From Oligoflexia bacterium (GTDB lineage: Bacteria > Bdellovibrionota > Bdellovibrionia > JABDDW01), in NCBI GenBank assembly GCA_023250675.1, contig JAHFAE010000022.1, forward strand, positions 1-36,253: 36,253 nt of DNA. Reading direction: 5' to 3'. Within the stretch, counting starts at the first letter, position 1. The number at the start of each line of letters is the position of its first letter. The notes beneath the pieces were generated by a model, which was given only the letters and a program-made list of their open reading frames with translations, was not told where the DNA came from and did no database searches. Positions 24,980-31,406 of this stretch are shown here, piece after piece. The translations under genes and the position numbers were made by a program.

Positions 24980-26752
24980 ATGAAAAAGCGATCGGTTCAA
25001 GAATTAAGTCAGACCATTGATGTGGCCCGCGGTTTAATCCCATGTGATCTTGTTTTAAGAGGTGCTCAATGGCTCGATGTGTTTTCTGGGAAGTGGCTCA
25101 AAGGTGATATTGGAATTACTGGCGACACCATCGTCGGCGTTGGCGAAAAGTACGAAGGGAAAAAAGTTTTTTCTTTAAAAGGCAAATATTTGGTCCCGGG
25201 TTTTATCGATAGTCATGTCCATGTCGAAAGCACATTGATGACACCGGGAGAGTTTGAACGAACCGTGCTGCCAAGGGGTACAACCTCTGCCATTTTGGAT
25301 CCCCACGAAATTGCCAATGTTCTAGGTGAAAGGGGCCTTGAATATATTCTTGCGTGCGCTAAACAGGCTCGCATGAATTTGTTTGTGATGCTTTCAAGCT
25401 GTGTTCCTACAACACATCTTGAAACCAGTGGGGCTTCTCTGAGTGCTTCTGATTTGGTGGCGTACAAGAATCATCCCCAGGTTTTAGGGTTGGCCGAAAT
25501 GATGAATTACCCCGGGCTTCTCAATAAAGATCCCGGTGTTCTTGAAAAAATCTACGAATTTCAAGATGGCCATATAGATGGGCATTCGCCCTTGTTGCGG
25601 GGCCGGGATCTCAATGCTTATTTGTCATGTGGAATCAAAACATGTCACGAAAGTGTGAGCTTTGAAGAAGCCCAAGAAAAATTAGAGCGTGGGATGCAAG
25701 TGATGCTTCGAGAGGGCAGTGTTGCAAAAAACCTGCGAGAACTAGTTGGTGTGCTCACACCCTTTTCTTCGCCCTTTGTTTCTCTTTGCACCGATGATCG
25801 AAATCCGCTGGATATTTTAGATGAAGGTCATATTGATTTTCTGATTCGCTTGGCTTTGAAAAAAGGAGCACCGGCTCCTTCGGTTTACCGGGCCGCAAGT
25901 CTTTCTACAGCTCAGTGTTTTGGTATTTCGAGACTAGGTGCCATTGCTCCGGGATATAGTGCAGACGTTGTGGTTTTGAAAGATTATAGACGTTGTATTG
26001 TAGATCGCGTGATAAAGTCAGGTGTTTTTGTGGACGCAAAAGCCGTAAGTCCAATTTCAATTAAAGCCCCTTCTGAAAACAGTATGCGATGCCAAATTCC
26101 CTCGGTAGACCAGCTGCAGGTTGCAAGTTCGTCTCGTGTAAGTTCGGTGCGGGTTATAGGAATTATTCCTGATAATATTATCACTGATGATCTTAGTTTT
26201 GATTTATCGACAAATGATCTTGGGCATGTGCAGGTCGATATAAAAAGAGACATTCTTAAGATTGTAGTGATGGAACGACACGGTCAGGGCCGTGGAGTGA
26301 GTGTCGGATTTGTAAAAGGATTGGGATTGGAGGAAGGAGCCATCGGGTCGAGCGTAGGTCATGATAGTCATAACGCTGTCGCTATTGGTTCGAACGATAG
26401 TGATATTGCCGGCTGCTTTAGTCGGTTAAAAGAAATGGGTGGGGGATTTGTCATTGTAAATAAAGGTAAAGTGTTGGCCGAACTTGCCCTTCCTATTGCG
26501 GGTCTTATGACCGAAGCTCCGTTGAGAGAAATTTATTCTCGTCTTAAATTACTCAGAAAAAAGGCCAAAGAACTTGGCTGTCGACTCAGCGATCCTTTTT
26601 TACAGATGGCATTTTTATGTCTCCCTGTTATTCCCAGCTTAAAAATCACAGATCGTGGATTGGTGGATGTTAATAAATTTGATTTCGTGCCGGTGGTTAA
26701 AACTTCGAAAGAAAGACCTCCTCCTACTGTGCCCGCTGTGGAGTTCAATTAA
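24980..26752 (+). CDS. ade: Adenine deaminase
   Basis: A 590-residue amidohydrolase. It has the metal-binding GFIDSHVHVES (His79 and His81), the adenine-deaminase-specific DPHEIANVLG, PTTHLETSGA, a second block with GHSPLLRG and CGIKTCHES, and LCTDDRNPLDIL. The C-terminal adenine deaminase domain (GLGLEEGAIGSSVGHDSHN, LGC, AFLCLPVIPSLKITDRGL) is complete. It converts adenine to hypoxanthine and ammonia in purine salvage, useful to an organism that consumes nucleic acids from others. It is transcribed divergently from aceE across only 82 nt, and the ribosome site is weak. Confidence 0.95.
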   Translation: MKKRSVQELSQTIDVARGLIPCDLVLRGAQWLDVFSGKWLKGDIGITGDTIVGVGEKYEGKKVFSLKGKYLVPGFIDSHVHVESTLMTPGEFERTVLPRGTTSAILDPHEIANVLGERGLEYILACAKQARMNLFVMLSSCVPTTHLETSGASLSASDLVAYKNHPQVLGLAEMMNYPGLLNKDPGVLEKIYEFQDGHIDGHSPLLRGRDLNAYLSCGIKTCHESVSFEEAQEKLERGMQVMLREGSVAKNLRELVGVLTPFSSPFVSLCTDDRNPLDILDEGHIDFLIRLALKKGAPAPSVYRAASLSTAQCFGISRLGAIAPGYSADVVVLKDYRRCIVDRVIKSGVFVDAKAVSPISIKAPSENSMRCQIPSVDQLQVASSSRVSSVRVIGIIPDNIITDDLSFDLSTNDLGHVQVDIKRDILKIVVMERHGQGRGVSVGFVKGLGLEEGAIGSSVGHDSHNAVAIGSNDSDIAGCFSRLKEMGGGFVIVNKGKVLAELALPIAGLMTEAPLREIYSRLKLLRKKAKELGCRLSDPFLQMAFLCLPVIPSLKITDRGLVDVNKFDFVPVVKTSKERPPPTVPAVEFN

Positions 26753-26781
26753 AACCATAGCCTTTGAAATCTAGTATTATC

Positions 26782-27291
26782 CTATTCGTCAGAATGAAAA
26801 CCAATAGGCTTTCGATTCGGCACCAGTGGATTCATCAGCTGCCTAATAGCTTCAAACACTACTTTAAAATTGCCGTCGTACTTTTTTTCTAATGCATAAA
26901 GTCTTTGTGAAAGAACACTGTTAGAAACGAGCATCTGCCTCAGATGTATAAAAGCCCTCACTACTTGGATACTTGCATTTATAGCCACTGGACTATTCAG
27001 AACTGCAGATAACATGAGGGCTCCGTGTTCTGTAAAAACATATGGTAAATATCTACGACCACCTCTGCCTTCGTTTGAGGTTGCAATTTGCAACCTCAAA
27101 GATTCCTCTTCAATTCCAGTAAGTTGGAACATGAAGTCTTTTGGAAATCGATCTAAATTTCTTCTCACTTGTTGATTTAGATATTTAGTAGGAACACCAT
27201 AAATCTTTGCCAAATCCTTATCCAGCATTACCCTGTATCCGCGAATCAAATAAATGGACTTTTCTATTTGCTCAATTGACACAAAACTCAT
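26782..27291 (-). CDS. ORF6N-domain DNA-binding protein (phage/mobile-element type)
   Basis: A 169-residue protein with the ORF6N domain at its N-terminus (IEKSIYLIRGYRVMLDKDLAKIYGVPTKYLNQQVRRNLDRFPKDFMFQLT). It continues with YVFTEHGALMLSAVLNSP and a helical C-terminal part. ORF6N proteins are common in prophages and mobile regions and are thought to bind DNA; their precise role is not known. This marks the left edge of the accessory-looking region. No obvious ribosome site precedes the ATG at 27291, but the N-terminus matches the family. Confidence 0.88.
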   Translation of the reverse strand: MSFVSIEQIEKSIYLIRGYRVMLDKDLAKIYGVPTKYLNQQVRRNLDRFPKDFMFQLTGIEEESLRLQIATSNEGRGGRRYLPYVFTEHGALMLSAVLNSPVAINASIQVVRAFIHLRQMLVSNSVLSQRLYALEKKYDGNFKVVFEAIRQLMNPLVPNRKPIGFHSDE

Positions 27292-27292
27292 C

Positions 27293-27314
27293 GGGTTTCA
27301 TTTATTGCAAACCC
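27293..27314. repeat. Inverted repeat just upstream of the ORF6N gene
   Basis: GGGTTT (27293-27298) and AAACCC (27309-27314) flank 10 nt immediately before the ORF6N start codon, where an autoregulatory operator or a leader hairpin could lie. Confidence 0.35.
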
Positions 27315-27548
27315 ATGCCAACACTCAAAGAGAAATTAAGTGAACTTCACAAACATTGGTCCGATTACCGGAATGTCCGGCCGGATTTCAAAACATTTCG
27401 AACTGAAACTCGGTATCTAAGACAGGGCAGTGGTACCAACCACTCCTTGAGTATTACCACCGAATTCAGTTTTTGGGGCGGCGGCCGTGTGACCTTTCAA
27501 GAGGTCCCGGCCAGCCGCCCAACAAATAAAATTATTTTCATTTTTTAA
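27315..27548 (+). CDS. Doubtful small open reading frame
   Basis: A 77-residue frame (MPTLKEKLSELHKHWSDYRN at its start) divergent from the ORF6N gene. The first half looks protein-like and helical, but there is no ribosome site, only 23 nt separate it from the divergent start, and its last third is encoded by a strong GC-rich hairpin (27476-27520). It may be non-coding sequence or a gene remnant. No family is recognised. Confidence 0.25.
   Translation: MPTLKEKLSELHKHWSDYRNVRPDFKTFRTETRYLRQGSGTNHSLSITTEFSFWGGGRVTFQEVPASRPTNKIIFIF
27476..27520. terminator. Long GC-rich hairpin, possible terminator or palindromic repeat
   Basis: Nested perfect arms GGGCGGC/GCCGCCC, GGCCG/CGGCC and GACCT/AGGTC form a nearly continuous 17-bp stem with small internal bulges and a TTCAAG-type loop. 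It is followed by AT-rich DNA with a T run (27541-27546). It contrasts strongly with the AT-rich surroundings. Confidence 0.55.
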
Positions 27549-27772
27549 AATATTTCTCTTGGAGGCTTTTTGGTGAATTTCCTCGGGTCACCCTAAAACA
27601 TATGTCTGTTACTTCGCAGAGTCTTTTGTGTTGCGATTATTCTCGTAAACTTAACTTTTTTCTCGGAAATTTCATAAACTAGTCTGCATTGACCTGGTAG
27701 TGCTTTTGGTGAGTGGCTGAAAACCCGTGTTAGGGTGGTTTTGCAATTAGCACTTTTCAAAAGGAGCAAATC
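27549..27772. other. Leader region of the HNH gene
   Basis: No gene is seen here. A short interrupted repeat AAAACCC...GGGTGGTTTT (about 27719-27743) lies 30 nt upstream of the HNH start and could form a hairpin in the leader. AAAAGGAG gives the ribosome site. Confidence 0.35.
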
Positions 27773-28792
27773 ATGGCGCCCAACTCCCTTTCTGACATAG
27801 AGTTATTGAATCTGATAAAAGAAAAATCAAAACAAGAGCGAAATTTAACTCTTGAAGTCATTAACTTGATTCGCGAAGTAGAAAAAAGAAGGCTCTATCT
27901 TAAACTGAATTTTGGTTCCCTTTTTGAATACGTCACAAAAGAACTTGGGTTTGAAGAATCTGCTGCCAATAGGCGTATTTCGGCTAGTCGTCTTATTCGT
28001 GAATTCCCAGAAGCTGAAGAAGAAATTAGAGACGGCACCCTTACTCTTTCAAATATAGTTCAGGCACAGGTGTTTATCAGAAGAGAAGAAAAACTAAAGT
28101 CTAAGAGACTCCCACGTGAAGAAAAAAAGATGGTAATGGATCTTGTGAAAAATAAATCTGCGAGAAATGCGAAAATAACTCTATTCCAAAAATTCCCAGA
28201 GCAAGTGGTTCTAAATGAATCTACGCGTCAAGTTACTGCTGACCATGTAGAAGTTAAAGTGATTCTTAACGAAAAGGTGATTAGTAAATTAGACAAACTT
28301 CGAGGGTTACTATCTCATAAACATCCCAATATGTCTTACTCTGAGCTCATAGACGAACTAACAAATATGGCCATAAAAAAGCTTGATCCTGGAGAAAAGG
28401 AATCGAGGAGAAACGCTACCTTAACGGCAAAAGAACTTGATCCTACAAAAAACGAATCAGATAGAAACGGTAGCAAAATCAAGAATCCATCGCCGCCGCT
28501 GTCGGCGGTAGAACAAACTAACAAAGAAAACTCACGGTATATTCCTTCAGCTGTCAAAAGGACTGTTTGGCAGCGTGATAAGGGCCAATGTGTCTTCAAA
28601 GAATCAGAGAGTCACGAACAATGTGGTTCGAGGTTTCAATTAGAATATCATCACGAAATTCCATTCGCAAAAGGAGGCAGGCCACAAGCAGGCAACATCA
28701 AGCTCTACTGCAAACGACATAACATTCACCGGGCGATCACAGATTTTGGCAAAGAAAAAATGCAAGAATTCGCACCAAGGTCTGTCACCTGA
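27773..28792 (+). CDS. HNH endonuclease family protein
   Basis: A 339-residue protein. The N-terminal ~110 residues are helical and resemble the DUF222-like part of HNH proteins frequent in Bdellovibrionota (ELLNLIKEKSKQERNLTLEVINLIREVEKRRLY, then LFEYVTKELGFEESAANRRISASRLI). A charged linker carries two copies of a KxLDPxxxESxRN unit (from about residues 203 and 221). The C-terminal HNH beta-beta-alpha fold has YHHEIPFAKGG, then N (GNIKLYC) and KRHNIHRA, with Cys residues (GQCVF, EQCG, LYC). It probably cleaves or nicks DNA; the biological role of this family is not settled. The start has an excellent AAAAGGAG. Confidence 0.85.
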   Translation: MAPNSLSDIELLNLIKEKSKQERNLTLEVINLIREVEKRRLYLKLNFGSLFEYVTKELGFEESAANRRISASRLIREFPEAEEEIRDGTLTLSNIVQAQVFIRREEKLKSKRLPREEKKMVMDLVKNKSARNAKITLFQKFPEQVVLNESTRQVTADHVEVKVILNEKVISKLDKLRGLLSHKHPNMSYSELIDELTNMAIKKLDPGEKESRRNATLTAKELDPTKNESDRNGSKIKNPSPPLSAVEQTNKENSRYIPSAVKRTVWQRDKGQCVFKESESHEQCGSRFQLEYHHEIPFAKGGRPQAGNIKLYCKRHNIHRAITDFGKEKMQEFAPRSVT

Positions 28793-28969
28793 TAGCCTGC
28801 AAGATTGTTGGCATGCAATGCCATTTATAGGAGTGATTGATTGGCGTGACTTAATCCCACGTTCATCTGCTGTCGACCATTTGACTAATATCTAAATTGT
28901 TTTTTGATCAGTTTAACGAAGGAATACTGAGTGAAAGGGCCGTAGACCATAGGGGGCCAATAGTTCTTG

Positions 28970-29001
28970 AAAAAGTGTACAATCAAGGTTATACACTTTT
29001 T
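28970..29001. terminator. Hairpin resembling a bidirectional terminator
   Basis: A perfect AAAAAGTGTA/TACACTTTTT 10-bp stem with a 12-nt loop; the A and T runs sit within the arms, so it could act in either direction. It lies 178 nt after the HNH stop. Confidence 0.45.
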
Positions 29002-29183
29002 ATGAAGGACATCGGGCCGTTTTGGCGAGATTCAGCAGTTTACCCAGTTGGATACAAATCACCTGTAACTTAGCCGTCAAGTCGCTCGACAACGAGTAAG
29101 GATTGGGGAATTTTGTATCAGTATTCGCAGTGTAGCGCAGCTTAATGGCATAAGTATTTCTGCCATTGCAACTGTAAGGCCAG

Positions 29184-29258
29184 AAAACCAATAGCATTTT
29201 ATGCGGGCCGGTAGAAGGGTGCAGCCGTTCGAAGGCCGTATAAAATGCTATTGGTTTT
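29184..29258. repeat. 19-bp inverted repeat with GC-rich core
   Basis: Perfect arms at 29184-29202 and 29240-29258 (right arm begins ATAAAATGCTATTGG) enclose a 37-nt GC-rich core. The layout, AT-type arms around a GC-rich core, repeats that of the element at 8424-8567, though the sequences differ. It lies 62 nt upstream of the gene at 29320. Confidence 0.7.
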
Positions 29259-29319
29259 GAAGGTACCGAAGGGTGCCGCTATACGGCTAAACATGTTATT
29301 TTTTACAAGGGAGAATTAA

Positions 29320-29658
29320 ATGAAATACCTTTTTATTGCTTTGTTATTTGTCTCAAGCCTAAGCCAAGCTGGTTTTGTTTTGGATTGTGGCCACCCTGTC
29401 GATTTATATGGTGTTCAAACTAACGACAGTTACAAAGTTGAATTTAGTGGGAATACAGTTAACCTATTAGTGACTAAAGAAGATGGTTCAGAGGCTAAGT
29501 CCCAACTAACTCCATTTTATATGACCAAAGATATTACCCAGTTTTTTTCGCAAGATCATGATTACCTAAATCTAAGTATTTTACAAAATAGTAGCGGCTA
29601 CCACATCAATATCAGCGGGTTTGGTCGCCCTTCTCAATGGCATTCGGATTGTAAGTAG
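29320..29658 (+). CDS. Small secreted protein of unknown function
   Basis: A 112-residue protein with a signal peptide (MKYLFIALLFVSSLSQA) and AGGGAG 7 nt before the ATG. The mature part (~95 residues) looks beta-rich and has two Cys residues, near the start (LDCGH) and at the penultimate position (SDCK), which could close a disulfide across the domain. No family is recognised. A structured leader precedes it, and an orphan reading frame sharing the hexapeptide GFGRPS follows it. Confidence 0.75.
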   Translation: MKYLFIALLFVSSLSQAGFVLDCGHPVDLYGVQTNDSYKVEFSGNTVNLLVTKEDGSEAKSQLTPFYMTKDITQFFSQDHDYLNLSILQNSSGYHINISGFGRPSQWHSDCK

Positions 29659-29699
29659 TTTTTAGTATTTCTAGTCAACTATTTGCGGTTTATCCATAG

Positions 29700-29888
29700 G
29701 ACCTGGGATATACCGGTTGGGTCCCTCAAGGTTTCAGTTTACAATGTAAACTCAAACCCCGAGTCAGATGGCTAGTGTATTATGGGTTCGGACGCCCAAG
29801 TGAAAAAAAATTCAAAGTTGAACAAGAGTTGTACAAAATGTTTCGCAAATTTTCTTATGAATCGTCAAATGATTATGTCTTTATGTAA
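29700..29888 (+). pseudogene. Orphan reading frame without start, possible gene remnant
   Basis: Sixty-two codons run from just after a TAG (29697-29699) to TAA at 29886-29888 without ATG, GTG or TTG in the first third. The translation (starting DLGYTGWVPQGFSLQCKLKP) looks protein-like and contains YYGFGRPSEKKF; the preceding gene ends with SGFGRPSQWHSD. It is in a different frame from that gene. This could be the truncated C-terminal end of a paralogue, or chance. Confidence 0.35.
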
Positions 29889-29975
29889 ATACTACAGACA
29901 TTTAAGGGCCTGAAATCTCTACCAATATAAGCACACCATTTGCACCTGTTTAAGAAGCATAAAGGAGCAAGACTG

Positions 29976-31082
29976 GTGCGTAGTTTTTTAGGTCATTTAA
30001 TATCAACGACAATTGGTCTTGCCATATGTTTTGCACAGCCAGCACCTGTTCAGCCAGATCCAAAAAGCGAACGTCTTATACAAATTAAAGAGCGATGGAG
30101 CCCAAGGGAAGATTCAGTTTTAAAAAAAGCGAGCCTTTACACGCCTCGCGTGTTGCGAAATGTTTATCAGTCACTTGTACAATCAAAAATGCGCCTGAGA
30201 GCTTATCGACTTGGGCGAGCAACAAAAGAAATATTTAGTAACGATAGTGAGCATTGGATAAATGTGCGCGAAAATCTCGCCGATAGTATTATTAATCCCG
30301 GTGGAGCTCTAAATGATTTCGTTTCTGACTTGGGCGCCATTGTTAAATCTCCTTCGTTTGGCAATACTCGCGGGTATTCTCATAGAGTAAGAGTTTGTAC
30401 CGAAAATTTGGCCATAGCAGCAGGAATTGCGGGGGGAATAGTGATGCCTCTTAATCATGTGGGGGTTCTTATCGACGACGAAGAGCGTTTTGTTGATTCG
30501 GGTGGGGGAGAATTACTAAATGAGACCAGCAAGCGTACTATGTGTAAAGATGCTCCGATTCAAGGCAAGGAATCTGAATCGGCAGCCATTGAAACACTTG
30601 AATGTGTGGCAAGGAACTACAGACCGAAATACTCCGTATTAAAATACAATTGTGGTGCATTCACACGGGACGTTTTGTCAGTCTCTGGATTTGGGTTCCC
30701 AGATTTTCCGAATCTGGGAATTGGATCACAATATAGATCAGATCACAAAAAAGAACTCAATGTCATCGCTGAAGAATGCAAACAGCATACAGCCGGTTTT
30801 ATAGACATAGTCAACGCAGCCGAAGCTGGCGAAGATGTATCTGGCCTCGAGTTACAATTAGACAATGTGGTCTATAGCCGAAGTGCTAAGTTACAACTTT
30901 TAAGTTCTCTGGCAAATGGTCATAACCCTCAGAATATTCATTTTTTGCAGAAGTTATCTCTTTGCGATGCCTCCAGTAGCGATCATCAGAATGAGACTTT
31001 TTTCAACGGCGTGGAACGAGAGGGATTTGACTTCCTTGAAATGGCTTGTGGGTCTGCCTCTTTAAAGTTATTCCCCCATTAA
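29976..31082 (+). CDS. Secreted permuted papain-fold (NlpC/P60-LRAT-like) protein
   Basis: A 368-residue protein from a GTG with AAGGAG 8 nt upstream. This start gives a signal peptide (MRSFLGHLISTTIGLAICFA); the longer frame from a TTG at 29940 has no ribosome site. A helical N-terminal part (30-130) leads to a region that resembles circularly permuted papain-like enzymes: His161 in PLNHVGVLIDDEERFVDSGG, then Cys226 in YSVLKYNCGAFTRDVL, in the His-before-Cys order of LRAT/YiiX-type proteins. A helical C-terminal part follows. Such enzymes act on amide or thioester bonds (peptidoglycan, lipids, proteins). The substrate is unknown; the assignment rests on these motifs only. Confidence 0.65.
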   Translation: MRSFLGHLISTTIGLAICFAQPAPVQPDPKSERLIQIKERWSPREDSVLKKASLYTPRVLRNVYQSLVQSKMRLRAYRLGRATKEIFSNDSEHWINVRENLADSIINPGGALNDFVSDLGAIVKSPSFGNTRGYSHRVRVCTENLAIAAGIAGGIVMPLNHVGVLIDDEERFVDSGGGELLNETSKRTMCKDAPIQGKESESAAIETLECVARNYRPKYSVLKYNCGAFTRDVLSVSGFGFPDFPNLGIGSQYRSDHKKELNVIAEECKQHTAGFIDIVNAAEAGEDVSGLELQLDNVVYSRSAKLQLLSSLANGHNPQNIHFLQKLSLCDASSSDHQNETFFNGVEREGFDFLEMACGSASLKLFPH

Positions 31083-31406
31083 GCGTTCTTGGCATTTCAT
31101 AACCCCAACGTCGGAATTTTTCTATATGAACCACTCCTGGCCATTACTTTGCAATCATACTTCTGAATCTCAGATTATGTAGTCAAAGAATTTACTCAGT
31201 TTTTTTGCAGGTTTAGGAAGGCTGGCGCCCTCACTCAAATGTTGAGGCTGTCGTCGCTAATTTACATCACGTCCCAAGCCCTAGACTAAAATCTTATATT
31301 ACACCACGGCAATGGTCTTGGAAATTCAGAAAAATAAAAAGAATACCGAAGGGTACAAAGAGTTCCATGGGTGGAACGAAGTTGATAGAAAACTTTTTCT
31401 TTAGGG
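31083..31406. other. Upstream region of the fibre gene, no gene seen
   Basis: 324 nt with stops in all frames. A small hairpin GTTCCA-TGGG-TGGAAC lies at 31362-31377, 30 nt before the fibre ATG. The decamer TACCGAAGGG occurs here (about 31345) and also near 29264. No clear promoter is seen. Confidence 0.4.

Larger units (their letters stand above)
28793..29319. other. Long gene-poor stretch in the accessory region
   Basis: About 527 nt without a convincing gene. It holds a 10-bp hairpin (28970-28979 with 28992-29001), a 19-bp inverted repeat element (29184-29258) and the leader of the next gene. A minus-strand frame at 29000-29197 has no ribosome site and no recognisable family. Confidence 0.5.

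Noticed and set aside
29000-29197. Minus-strand 65-codon frame in the accessory region
   Set aside because: No ribosome site, no recognisable family; its start codon is formed by an arm of the 19-bp inverted repeat.
29203-29290. tRNA-like (GTTCGAA) or integron attC-like signals
   Set aside because: The GTTCGAA lies in a T-arm-like spot but no acceptor, D or anticodon arm can be drawn. The core-site pairs needed for attC (RYYYAAC/GTTRRRY) are not present, and no integrase is in the window.
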